Origin: Sphingosinicella sp. BN140058
Lineage (GTDB): Bacteria; Pseudomonadota; Alphaproteobacteria; Sphingomonadales; Sphingomonadaceae
Direction of reading: 5' to 3'
Length of the DNA: 64,000 nucleotides
Assembly: GCF_004135585.1 (NCBI RefSeq)
Contig: NZ_CP035501.1
Span: 372,001 to 436,000, forward strand
A model generated the notes under the pieces. It was given only the letters and a program-made list of their open reading frames with translations, made no database searches and was not told the DNA's origin. Positions 26,590 through 34,232 of the stretch are shown piece by piece (positions within the stretch are counted from its first letter, which is position 1; the number at the start of each line of letters is the position of its first letter). The position numbers and the translations under genes were made by a program.

Positions 26590-27927
26590 CTACTCGGCCG
26601 GCACTGCCGCCGGCGGCCCCGCAGGCCGCCCGGAGAGCCTGCGCAGCAGGCGGGTCATCGGGCCGTGACGGTCCATCCAGTCGGCATAAGCCCGATAAGC
26701 GGGATCGGCCATCAGATGCCGCTCCTCGGTGCGTGCGCGCCAGTAATAGACGCCGCTGACCAGCGCCAGCAGCATGGTGTTGCGGATCGCATCGTTGAGA
26801 TTGTGGGTGGTCGCGAAGAACGGCAAGGTCGCCAGCCACCAGAACGCATTCTTCGACACGTAGGCGGGATGTTTGGTCAGCCGATAGGGGCCGCCGGTCA
26901 GGATGCCGCGATGCGTGAGATTGGAGAAGCGGATCCCGAACGCCACCGTTGCCCAGGCATAGACGGCGGTCAGCAGCACCAGCAGCAGCGCCCAGAGCGC
27001 GATCAAGGCCGGATAGCCGTCGAGCCAATAGACCCAGCCGTCATCGCCCATCGTTCCCGGATGATAGTTGAGCGGCCGGCCCTCGCCCATCATGATGAAC
27101 GGCGGGTAGCAGATCAGCGCCGCCATCCATCCGGCGGCATAGGGATTGGCCGAGCGGATGTGGGAGTCGAGCGGCTTCAGCGTCAGCGCATAGCCGACCG
27201 TTGCGAATACCGTATCGACCATGAACATGCAGCTGACCAGCCAGCGCGTCAGCGTGAGGATGTTGGTGCCGATCTCCGCGCCGCTCGGGGTAATCACCCG
27301 AAACCAGTTGCCCGGAACGATCGCGATCATGAAGGCCAGGAAGAATCCCTTCACCGCCCAGCTGCGCAGGTGGTCATGAACGGCCGTGCGATCGACGAGG
27401 CTGGTTCGGCCGATGACGAGCTGGCCGAAGTGCCAGGACCCGTCCCGCGGCGCCTTCAGCCGCCGGTCGATCCACAGGATATAAGGGACGGAGAGCAGCA
27501 CTAGCGGCCCCGCCGCCCAGCCGAGCAGGCGCATGGAGAAGAGATAGGGATCCTCCCAATACCAGCGTCCAAGACAATATAGGAAGGCGATGCCGGCCCA
27601 GGTCGCCCACAGGCCGACGATCTTGACGATGCTGGTCTCGCGGGTCTCGCGCCATGGCCGGGGCGGCACCGACCAGTCGATGCCGGTCGATGCGCGGCGA
27701 TGAACCTTGTCCACCGCGATCGACCACAGGATCATCGGCCCGGCGCAGGCCAGCATCGCGCAAAGCGACGCATTGGGCCCGGAATAGTCGAAGGTCCGCG
27801 CCACCAGCACCCAAAGGATCAGGCCGACAAGGCCGGAGACTCCGACCATCGGGCCGACCGCCGAGGCGGGCCTCGCGTCGGCATCGGAGCCGGGATCGGC
27901 GTTGGTGTCCACGTCCATGGCTGCCAT
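26590..27927 (-). CDS. Multi-pass membrane protein of the isoprenylcysteine methyltransferase-like group
   Basis: 445 aa with about ten predicted transmembrane segments. The C-terminal quarter has the ICMT/phospholipid methyltransferase signature: RGILTGGPYRLTKHPAYVSK, then a hydrophobic hairpin and YYWRARTEERHLMADPAYRA with the conserved EE. That part should bind S-adenosylmethionine at the membrane. The N-terminal 250 residues are membrane-spanning with no familiar motif, so the acceptor is unknown and lipid or prenyl-protein methylation is only a family-based guess. The start is uncertain (ATG 27927 or 27918). It converges on the histidine kinase gene with no gap. Confidence 0.75.
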   Translation of the reverse strand: MAAMDVDTNADPGSDADARPASAVGPMVGVSGLVGLILWVLVARTFDYSGPNASLCAMLACAGPMILWSIAVDKVHRRASTGIDWSVPPRPWRETRETSIVKIVGLWATWAGIAFLYCLGRWYWEDPYLFSMRLLGWAAGPLVLLSVPYILWIDRRLKAPRDGSWHFGQLVIGRTSLVDRTAVHDHLRSWAVKGFFLAFMIAIVPGNWFRVITPSGAEIGTNILTLTRWLVSCMFMVDTVFATVGYALTLKPLDSHIRSANPYAAGWMAALICYPPFIMMGEGRPLNYHPGTMGDDGWVYWLDGYPALIALWALLLVLLTAVYAWATVAFGIRFSNLTHRGILTGGPYRLTKHPAYVSKNAFWWLATLPFFATTHNLNDAIRNTMLLALVSGVYYWRARTEERHLMADPAYRAYADWMDRHGPMTRLLRRLSGRPAGPPAAVPAE

Positions 27928-28141
27928 CTGTAACGGCAAAGCGTAAGCAGACGGTGAATCGACGAGCCTGCGGTTCCGATCATACGCAGTCTCGGTCGCA
28001 CTTTCCAGAACCGGCGCCGGAACCGCGGCTTCGTGGATTACCAGCGGGTATCCGTAAGAAACCTTAAACCAAACACCGGGTAGACCGGCATCCTGACGGG
28101 AAGGGTGCCGGAGTCGTTACTCGATGGTGGAAAGAGGTTCG

Positions 28142-28780
28142 ATGCTGTCACACGAAGAGCATGAGGAGACGACCTACTCCTTCAGCTCGGAAACGCCCGA
28201 GCCGTCGGAGCGTCGTACCGGCCGCCGTCACATGACGATTCTACGCGTCGGCGGCCTGATCGGGTCGCGCGGCCGTGAGCTCTGTCTGATCCGCAACATC
28301 TCCGCGGGCGGTCTGATGGCCCACGTTTATTCGCGTCACGCCCATGGCGAGCACGTTGCGATCGAACTCAAGGGCAACAAGCCGATCGAGGGCGTCGTGC
28401 GCTGGGCGGAAGGCTCCAACATCGGCATCCAGTTCGATACGCCGATCGATGTCGCCGAAATGCTGTCCAGCCAGGCATTGCTAGACAATGGCTGGACTCC
28501 GCGCATGCCGCGGGTCGAAGTCGATCGCCTCGCCACAATTCGCTGCGGCGCCCGCCTGTACGGGGTCAACACCCACGATATCTCTCAGGGCGGGGTCAAG
28601 GTCGAGACCGACGAGCCGCTGCCGGCGGGGGCTCAGGTGGTGATCACGATGGAACGGTTCCGGCCGCTCCAGGGCGCGGTACGCTGGTCCGGCGACGGAC
28701 TTGCCGGCATCGCCTTCAACCAGGCGATCCCGTTCGGCGAGCTGATGACCTGGCTGATCCCCGACAAGGTCAAGGGTTGA
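28142..28780 (+). CDS. Protein with two tandem PilZ domains
   Basis: 212 aa, cytoplasmic. After an acidic N-terminus, the first PilZ-like unit (about residues 25-105) has RRTGRRHMTILRVGGLI and LIRNISAGGLMAHVYS. The second (about 115-205) has VDRLATIRCGARLYGVNTHD, ISQGGVKVETDEPLPAGAQV and GAVRWSGDGLAGIAF. PilZ domains bind cyclic di-GMP through an RxxxR and a D/NxSxxG motif; unit one shows RRTGRR and NISAGG, while unit two keeps DISQGG but its Arg box is weak. It could be a c-di-GMP receptor in motility or surface control. AAAGAGG lies 5 bases before ATG 28142. A terminator-like hairpin follows the stop. Confidence 0.85.
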   Translation: MLSHEEHEETTYSFSSETPEPSERRTGRRHMTILRVGGLIGSRGRELCLIRNISAGGLMAHVYSRHAHGEHVAIELKGNKPIEGVVRWAEGSNIGIQFDTPIDVAEMLSSQALLDNGWTPRMPRVEVDRLATIRCGARLYGVNTHDISQGGVKVETDEPLPAGAQVVITMERFRPLQGAVRWSGDGLAGIAFNQAIPFGELMTWLIPDKVKG

Positions 28781-28785
28781 CGATC

Positions 28786-28803
28786 GGGGCGCCGCGGCGC
28801 CCC
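28786..28803 (+). terminator. Terminator-like hairpin after the tandem PilZ gene
   Basis: GGGGCGCC (28786-28793), GC, GGCGCCCC (28796-28803), starting 5 bases after the stop. The stem is perfect but no T-tract follows, so intrinsic termination is uncertain. Confidence 0.45.
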
Positions 28804-28872
28804 GGAGGCCGGTCGTCTTCTGTCCGCTAACGTGTCGCGACACCCGCATGGTCGTCCAAGCGTTACGCGGTG

Positions 28873-29832
28873 ATGCGCCTCCTCCTCCCCCTCCTGCTTG
28901 CCCCCATCCTGGCGATCGGCGCCTGCAGCCCCGCGCCGGCCCCTCGCATCGCCGCTTCGGAAGCCCAGTATGCCGACCTTCGCGAGACGCGATGGAACGG
29001 CCTCGTCGTCCGGGCGGCCGGGACTCCCGACGATGCGGCCCTGCTGTTTGCGAACGGGCGCCGGACGGTGCATCGGGAGCGAGATCCCGGCGCACAGGCC
29101 TGGGGGCTGTTTCCGCCGCGGGATCTCGACGGCGACGACCTCGACGATCTTCACGCCTGGTTCTGGAGCGGCGGCGCGCATTGCTGCATCACCCATTTGG
29201 TCTATCCCGGCACGATGGGCGCCAGGCCCGTCTCGCCGCCACCTGCCTGGCGGCTTGTGCAAGGCGACGGTGATCCGATCGGGTTCACGACGATCCCCGA
29301 TCATCCGCGCCCGCTGCTCATCCTCTCCGACGCGTCCTCGGCTTACGTCTCCGGTGCCTTCGCCGACACGCCGAGCTTCCCCTTCTTCGTCGAAGCCGGT
29401 CCGAACGGGCTTCGGCTTGCCGAGGCGCTGATGCGCTCGGTCGAACCGGGTGGAGGCCCGGCCGTGCTTCGCGACGGCCCTCCCGGTCTCGCTGCTGCGG
29501 TGGGCAGCGCCTTCGGATCGGAGATCGCGCAAACCGGCCGCATTCCGCCGCCCGCGGAACGGATCCGGGTTTTGCGCGCCCGCCTCGACGGGATCCTGCG
29601 CGCCAAAGGGCCCGGAACGCCCGCCGCCGAGGCGATCGCCGCAGCCGATCTGCTCCCGGACATCGAGCGCCACATCAAGCTTTATTGCGTCTACGATCCC
29701 TATTGCGACATCCCTGCTCTCGCCGCCGAGATTGAGGGCGGGCGCCCAGGCGTGCTCGGGCCGTGGCTGCGCGAGCTCGATCAGAGCTGGCGTGCCTCTC
29801 CTCTGTACGCCCTCAAGCGACGGGATCGATGA
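28873..29832 (+). CDS. Hypothetical lipoprotein
   Basis: 319 aa starting MRLLLPLLLAPILAIGACSP, a lipoprotein signal with Cys18. The mature part shows LFPPRDLDGDDLDDLHAWFW, an acidic stretch resembling a single FG-GAP/calcium-loop-like segment, followed by SGGAHCCITHLVYPG and a helical C-terminal half with paired Cys (KLYCVYDPYCDIP). No family is recognised. The gene may start at the preceding GTG (28870) instead of ATG 28873. It is followed by the tRNA-Tyr/tRNA-Gly pair on the same strand. Confidence 0.65.
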   Translation: MRLLLPLLLAPILAIGACSPAPAPRIAASEAQYADLRETRWNGLVVRAAGTPDDAALLFANGRRTVHRERDPGAQAWGLFPPRDLDGDDLDDLHAWFWSGGAHCCITHLVYPGTMGARPVSPPPAWRLVQGDGDPIGFTTIPDHPRPLLILSDASSAYVSGAFADTPSFPFFVEAGPNGLRLAEALMRSVEPGGGPAVLRDGPPGLAAAVGSAFGSEIAQTGRIPPPAERIRVLRARLDGILRAKGPGTPAAEAIAAADLLPDIERHIKLYCVYDPYCDIPALAAEIEGGRPGVLGPWLRELDQSWRASPLYALKRRDR

Positions 29833-29927
29833 TGCCCCAATGCGGCAAAGCACGGGCGACGCAATCGACGCGTTGACAGGCGCCTGCGTGTCGGCCATTG
29901 AGCCCCCCGCTCGCTTCGGGCGCACCT

Positions 29928-30014
29928 GGACAGGTGGCCGAGTGGTTAAAGGCAGCAGACTGTAAATCTGCCCGTCATGGACGTACGCTGGTTCGAATCC
30001 AGCCCTGTCCACCA
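29928..30014 (+). tRNA. tRNA-Tyr (GTA)
   Basis: An 87-base class II tRNA. The acceptor GGACAGG pairs with CCTGTCC, the discriminator is A and CCA is encoded (30012-30014). The anticodon loop CTGTAAA gives anticodon GTA, the long variable arm CCGTCATGGACGTACG is as expected for tRNA-Tyr, and the T-loop is TTCGAAT. Confidence 0.95.
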
Positions 30015-30035
30015 GGCGCACGAAGCGAGCGATGA

Positions 30036-30109
30036 GCGGGTGTAGCTCAATGGTAGAGCAGAAGCCTTCCAAGCTTACGACGAGGGTTCGATTCCCTTCA
30101 CCCGCTCCA
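30036..30109 (+). tRNA. tRNA-Gly (TCC)
   Basis: 74 bases, 21 bases after tRNA-Tyr. The acceptor GCGGGTG pairs with CACCCGC, the discriminator is T and CCA is encoded. The D-arm is TAGCTCAATGGTAGAGC, the anticodon loop CTTCCAA gives TCC and the T-loop is TTCGATT. A Tyr-Gly tRNA pair is common in Proteobacteria. Confidence 0.95.
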
Positions 30110-30233
30110 GCTTCCGCAGACGCAGCCGCTTTCCTGCCCTGCGCGCGCTCAACGGACGCAGTAGCGCGGTCGCCGGCACTGGAATGCCCCCGCCCTCCCC
30201 AGTAGCCTGTTCCGAAATCCAGGGAGAGCGTCG

Positions 30234-30584
30234 ATGTCCTATGCGGGAAGTTGCCACTGCGGTGCGGTGGCGTTCGAGGTGGCGGGAGATCCACCGGCGG
30301 AGGCGATGAGCTGCAATTGCTCCCACTGCCGCCGCAAGGGCTTCCTGCTGAGCTTCGTCCCCGCAGCGCGCTTCGCCGTGACCCAGGGCGAGGCGCTGCT
30401 CAAGACCTACACGTTCAACACCCATCGGCTGCGCCATCGTTTCTGCACCGAGTGCGGCGTTCAGCCCTTCTCGGAAGGTACCGCGCCGGACGGCGCCGAA
30501 ACCCGGGCGATCAACTTGCGATGCGTGCCGTCGATCGATCTCGACGGTTTGACTGTCCAGAAGGTCAACGGCGCCGACTTCTGA
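30234..30584 (+). CDS. GFA-family zinc protein (glutathione-dependent formaldehyde-activating type)
   Basis: 116 aa. The zinc-binding Cys pattern of the GFA/CENP-V fold is complete: CHCG at residues 7-10, SCNCSHCRRKGF at 26-37, and RFCTECGVQPFS at 69-80. Family members are often annotated as S-(hydroxymethyl)glutathione synthase, but that activity is disputed, and a function is not assigned. A second, unrelated-in-context GFA gene lies at 61448-61861. The gene stands between the tRNA pair and the convergent ABC ATPase gene. Confidence 0.85.
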   Translation: MSYAGSCHCGAVAFEVAGDPPAEAMSCNCSHCRRKGFLLSFVPAARFAVTQGEALLKTYTFNTHRLRHRFCTECGVQPFSEGTAPDGAETRAINLRCVPSIDLDGLTVQKVNGADF

Positions 30585-30590
30585 TCCCGC

Positions 30591-31409
30591 TCACCCGACG
30601 CGGGCCGCGTACCAGCCGCCGCTGCATTCGACCGAAATGCCGGCGTCGAACAATCGGCTCAGCAGCGCGGGATCCAGCAGCCGCGCCTTTGCATCGTCGC
30701 CGGTGACTCGGCCGTGCTTGATCGTCACGACATGATCGATCTCGGGCAGGATCTCCTCGACATGATGGGTGACCATGATCAACGTCGTGCCGCCGCGGGC
30801 GAGGCCGCGCAACGTCTCGAGAAACTGACGCCGTGCGCCCGGATCGAGACCGCCGCAGGGCTCGTCCAGGAACAGGGCACGGGGTTCGTGGACGAGCGCG
30901 CGGGCGATCAGCACCCGCCGCGCTTCCCCGGTCGAGAGGGTCGCCATGTCGCGCCCGGCGAGCGCATCGATGCCGGTGCGGGCGAGCGCCGCCTCGGTCC
31001 GGTGCCGCATGCTTTCGGTGAGGACATGGTGCCGCCAGACCCCGCTCGCACCGAAGAAGGCGGAAGCCACCGCGTCGAAGGCGGTCAGAGGCCCCCGCCC
31101 CGGCTCCCGCGCCGCGAGATCCGCGTGGAGCGACGGCGAAACGATGCCGATCACCTGCTTCAGATCGGCGACGCTCCACCGCGCCCGCCCGAGGATCCGG
31201 ACCTGATGTCCGCTCTGCGGGTAGAATTCACGGGTGAGCAGGCCGAGCAGAGTGGACTTGCCCGAACCGTTGGGGCCGAGGATCGCTGTGTGCTGCCCCT
31301 GCCCGATGCGCAGGCTGAAGCGATCGAGCACGAGGCGATCGCCGCGCATCACGCTGATCTCGTCGAGCTCGAGCAGGGGAGGATCGGGTCGGTCGGCTGA
31401 TTCGGTCAT
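30591..31409 (-). CDS. ABC transporter ATP-binding protein
   Basis: 272 aa, a single nucleotide-binding domain. Walker A GPNGSGKSTLLGLL lies near residue 45, the signature is LSTGEARRVLIARAL (LSTGE in place of LSGGQ), Walker B is ALFLDEPCGGLDPGA and the switch His is in MVTHHVEEI. The Q-loop region VIGIVSPSLHADL and the general layout resemble ModF/YbbL-type stand-alone ATPases. No permease or binding protein gene is adjacent, so the transported substrate, or whether it transports at all, is unknown. An in-frame ATG at 31430 would add seven residues. It is probably the last gene of a minus-strand run starting at 33918. Confidence 0.85.
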   Translation of the reverse strand: MTESADRPDPPLLELDEISVMRGDRLVLDRFSLRIGQGQHTAILGPNGSGKSTLLGLLTREFYPQSGHQVRILGRARWSVADLKQVIGIVSPSLHADLAAREPGRGPLTAFDAVASAFFGASGVWRHHVLTESMRHRTEAALARTGIDALAGRDMATLSTGEARRVLIARALVHEPRALFLDEPCGGLDPGARRQFLETLRGLARGGTTLIMVTHHVEEILPEIDHVVTIKHGRVTGDDAKARLLDPALLSRLFDAGISVECSGGWYAARVG

Positions 31410-31495
31410 GCGCGGCGGCGTACAGGTCATCGTCTCGCCAGGGGAGAGGCTAGGCCTGCGCCGAGAAGCGCATCGCCGCGATGCAGCCGGGGCGC

Positions 31496-32731
31496 TTAGC
31501 CCAGGACGGGTTCCTCGAAGACGATCTTCCAGAATCCGGTCTCGGCGCCCTCGACCCCGAAGTCATTGTCGCTGACCAGCAGCAATTCGTACGGCGACAG
31601 AACCGCCATGCCCTCCAGATCCGCGCCGACTTGTGGCAGATCGTCGGTGCTGAGCAGCAGGGTCTTGGCGAGCGTCGGCAGCGACACATCCTGAGCGCTC
31701 AGCTGCTCGACCGTCGGCCGGGTGGCGAGATCGAGATGCTCGGCGCCGAGCGCACGCGCGGGATCGAGGTCGACCCGAAACAGCTTCGACGTTCGCGAGG
31801 CTCGCTCCAGCACCAGCAGCCGGTCCTCCCCCAGCCAGACGAGTTCGCTCACCTTGATGTCGCTGCGGGTGATCGCCTCGACCGCCGCGTCGCGGGAGAA
31901 GCTTTCCGGCGGATCCAGCGGATAGAGATATTGTGCGGCGACCCTCATGTCGGTGCCGTCCAGTCGCCACAGGCGAACGTGGCGCGCCGCGGCATGGGCC
32001 TCCGGATCCGGATGCGCGAGCGGACTCTGAAAGGCGAGGAAGAGCCGTTCGCCGTCCGCCGAGGCGGCGATCGCCTCGAAGCCGCGGTTGATCTGCCGGC
32101 GGGCGGCGATGGCCGGCAGCGTCCGATGCACCGGGTAGCGGGCACCGGTCAGCGTCACGGTCTCGGGCACGAACCGGGCGAGGACCTGCCCCTCGGCGGC
32201 GATGCGGACCAGCGAAGGTCCGAATTCGTCGCCGACGACGAAACTGCCGTCGGCAAGCGCGACGATGCCCTCGCTGTCGAGGCCGGACGGATCCGGCGCG
32301 ATCACCCGCCCGTCAAGATCGAAAGCGGGTTCGGAAATGGCGTGATCGCCGCCGGGCATAGGCAGGCCCGAAATCGGTGTCCCCTGGGCATCGGTGAGAC
32401 GCAGCGTGGACAGGATTTCGACCGCATCGCCGGCGATCCGCAATTGCGCGATCGCCGGGCCGAGATCGACCCGCGGCATCACCTTGGCCCCCGCCGTCCC
32501 CATCAGCGGCCGGAGATGGTCGAGGCCGTAACGCTCGACCAAAGTCTTCACCTTGAGGTTCGGCCCGCGATCGCCGACGGCCCAGACGACTCCGTCCGGA
32601 TCTCCCGGGCGGCGGGCGAGACCCGAGCCATAGCTCGACCGCAATACCATCGGCGCGGCGGGACACGGAATGACGCCCAGGCGCTGATCGGTCCAGTTCA
32701 GCCGCTGGGCGGTGAAGCGGGGCGCCGCCAT
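31496..32731 (-). CDS. Phytase-like esterase domain protein
   Basis: 411 aa, beta-propeller-like protein of the 'esterase-like activity of phytase' family (PF13449). Typical segments are VVWAVGDRGPNLKVK, GLDSEGIVALADGSFVVGDE, the YPVHRTLPAIAARRQINRGF segment and DNDFGVEGAETGFWKI at the end. No signal peptide is visible at the chosen start, unlike many relatives, so location is uncertain. It follows the cyclase gene by 8 bases and is probably co-transcribed with it. The substrate is unknown and phytase activity should not be assumed. Confidence 0.75.
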   Translation of the reverse strand: MAAPRFTAQRLNWTDQRLGVIPCPAAPMVLRSSYGSGLARRPGDPDGVVWAVGDRGPNLKVKTLVERYGLDHLRPLMGTAGAKVMPRVDLGPAIAQLRIAGDAVEILSTLRLTDAQGTPISGLPMPGGDHAISEPAFDLDGRVIAPDPSGLDSEGIVALADGSFVVGDEFGPSLVRIAAEGQVLARFVPETVTLTGARYPVHRTLPAIAARRQINRGFEAIAASADGERLFLAFQSPLAHPDPEAHAAARHVRLWRLDGTDMRVAAQYLYPLDPPESFSRDAAVEAITRSDIKVSELVWLGEDRLLVLERASRTSKLFRVDLDPARALGAEHLDLATRPTVEQLSAQDVSLPTLAKTLLLSTDDLPQVGADLEGMAVLSPYELLLVSDNDFGVEGAETGFWKIVFEEPVLG

Positions 32732-32739
32732 GCCGGATC

Positions 32740-33426
32740 CTATTCGCCGAAGATGCGGGCGTGCGCGCGCACCGGAAAGGTGCCCATTCCTCGGATCTTC
32801 GGCGGAACCGCCGAGAACCGGAACCCAGACGGCGGCAGATTACCGAGCCCGGTCATGTGCTCGACGATCGGAATGCCGGCGGCGAGCAGCACCGTATGGA
32901 CCGGGCGGCCGTTCCCGGAAGTGTCGTCGATATTGTGCGAATCGATGCCGACCAGCGCCGCCCCTGCATCGCGCAGCCGGATCGCCGCCGCCTCGGTGAG
33001 GAACGGATGACCCTCGAAATAGGCGTCGGTCCGCCAATGCCGATCCCAGCCGGTGTGGACCAGCACCGCACGCCCGCGCACGTCCGAACCGTCGAACGCC
33101 GACGGTCCGATCGCCTTGCCGTCGCCGGCGGTGACGACGATGCCGGGCAGATCGGCGATGCTGTCGAGCGTAAGGCCGGCGAGATCGATCCCGTCCGCAT
33201 AGCGGTGGAACGGTGTGTCGAGATAGGTGCCGGTATTGGACACCATGTCGATCCGCCCGATCTGGAATTCGGTCCCCTCGGCATACAGGCCGCGCGACTG
33301 CGCGCGAGCGAGATGATCGCAGATCAGGGGTGCCGGCAGCCCCTTGTAGGTGATCATGCCGTGCTCGATCTCATGGCTTAGATCGACGAACCTTCCTGTC
33401 TTGCGTGCCTCGTCCCGGTGCGTCAC
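32740..33426 (-). CDS. Cyclase-family protein (kynurenine formamidase fold) with altered metal motif
   Basis: 228 aa, PF04199 family, related to kynurenine formamidase and polyketide cyclases. Seen are RFVDLSHEIEHGMITYKGLP, VSNTGTYLDTPFHRYADG, RAVLVHTGWDRHW and LVGIDSHNIDD. The usual metal motif is HxGTHxDxPxH; here it reads NTGTYLDTPFH, so both the first His and the His after GT are replaced (Asn/Tyr) while Asp and the last His remain. The start is probably GTG 33426: GGGAGG lies 5 bases upstream, whereas the adjacent TTG 33429 is too close. It sits between a VOC gene and the phytase-like gene on the same strand. Confidence 0.78.
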   Translation of the reverse strand: MTHRDEARKTGRFVDLSHEIEHGMITYKGLPAPLICDHLARAQSRGLYAEGTEFQIGRIDMVSNTGTYLDTPFHRYADGIDLAGLTLDSIADLPGIVVTAGDGKAIGPSAFDGSDVRGRAVLVHTGWDRHWRTDAYFEGHPFLTEAAAIRLRDAGAALVGIDSHNIDDTSGNGRPVHTVLLAAGIPIVEHMTGLGNLPPSGFRFSAVPPKIRGMGTFPVRAHARIFGE

Positions 33427-33489
33427 CAATTCCTCCCTTGCTGGTGGCGCGAGCCCTACACGGTTCGCAAGGCTGCGCGGAAGCCGCGC

Positions 33490-33918
33490 TCAGAAGTCGA
33501 TCGTCACCGATGGCGCGCTGCGTGTGGCTTCGCCATGGTAGACGGCCTCGATATTGTTGCCGTCCGGATCGAGCAGGAAGGCGGCGTAATAACCGGGATG
33601 ATAAGGGCGCTCGCCCGGCGCGCCATTGTCGCGGCCGCCCGCGGCGAGCCCTGCGGCGTGAAAGTCCTCGACCACGCTCCGGCTCTCCGCCTGGAAAGCA
33701 AGGTGGTGCCGCCCGGTCAACTGCCCCTGCGCCGCCGCGCTCGCCGGGGTCGATACGAAGAATTCGTCGGCCCAGAAATAATCCTCGGCGCTGCCGCCCA
33801 ATGGAATTCCGATCGCGCCGAGAACCGCCTCGTAGAAGCGACGGCTGGCAGCGAGGTCGGCGACGACGAGATGGACATGGTCGATCAGCCGACCGCGGTG
33901 CAGTTGCTGCGCTTCCAT
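33490..33918 (-). CDS. VOC-family (glyoxalase/dioxygenase fold) protein
   Basis: 142 aa with paired beta-alpha-beta modules: LIDHVHLVVADLAASRRFYE at the start, HHLAFQAESRSVVEDFHAAG in the middle and YYAAFLLDPDGNNIEAVYHG at the end. His and Glu residues suitable for metal binding are present (HVHL, HHLAF, EAVYH). The enzyme activity is not assignable. ATG 33918 is chosen because AGGGAGA precedes it. It is the first gene of the probable run VOC-cyclase-phytase-like-ABC, and is divergent from the TonB receptor gene. Confidence 0.82.
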   Translation of the reverse strand: MEAQQLHRGRLIDHVHLVVADLAASRRFYEAVLGAIGIPLGGSAEDYFWADEFFVSTPASAAAQGQLTGRHHLAFQAESRSVVEDFHAAGLAAGGRDNGAPGERPYHPGYYAAFLLDPDGNNIEAVYHGEATRSAPSVTIDF

Positions 33919-34109
33919 ATCGTCTCCCTGCTCACCGTGATCATGTGATCCAATCAACCCTGGCCCGGCAAGCCGGCTTGCCCGTCATCGTCGCAGCAGC
34001 GCAACGGGCGGGCGCAATGCGCCGCCGAGAAAGATCGTTACGCGGCCAATCGCAACCTCGATCCTTTGCGCCGAAACAAAATCAGTCTGCTTCAGCAACG
34101 AACATTTGT

Positions 34110-34165
34110 ATGAATAATGTGTGATTTTTGCTTGGCGACGCGATCGCTTCATGCATAATGTGGGA
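34110..34165 (+). repeat. Imperfect direct repeat in the TonB receptor promoter region
   Basis: ATGAATAATGTGTGA (34110-34124) and ATGCATAATGTGGGA (34151-34165) match at 13 of 15 positions, start to start 41 bases apart. The second copy covers the proposed -10 element. It may be a paired operator or two alternative -10 boxes. Confidence 0.45.
34132..34159 (+). promoter_or_regulatory. Likely sigma-70-type promoter for the TonB receptor gene
   Basis: TTGGCG (34132-34137), a 16-base spacer and CATAAT (34154-34159), in an unusually AT-rich stretch. It would start transcription near 34166, leaving a leader of about 65 bases before ATG 34233. Confidence 0.5.
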
Positions 34166-34232
34166 CATAATACTAAGAAGTGAGACACGCCAAGAGCCGT
34201 CCAGCGGCCGTGCGAGCAGGAGAGGATGGGTG

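Noticed and set aside
30075..30437. Minus-strand frame overlapping tRNA-Gly and the GFA gene
   Set aside because: It is antisense to the clear GFA-family gene and runs into the tRNA gene.
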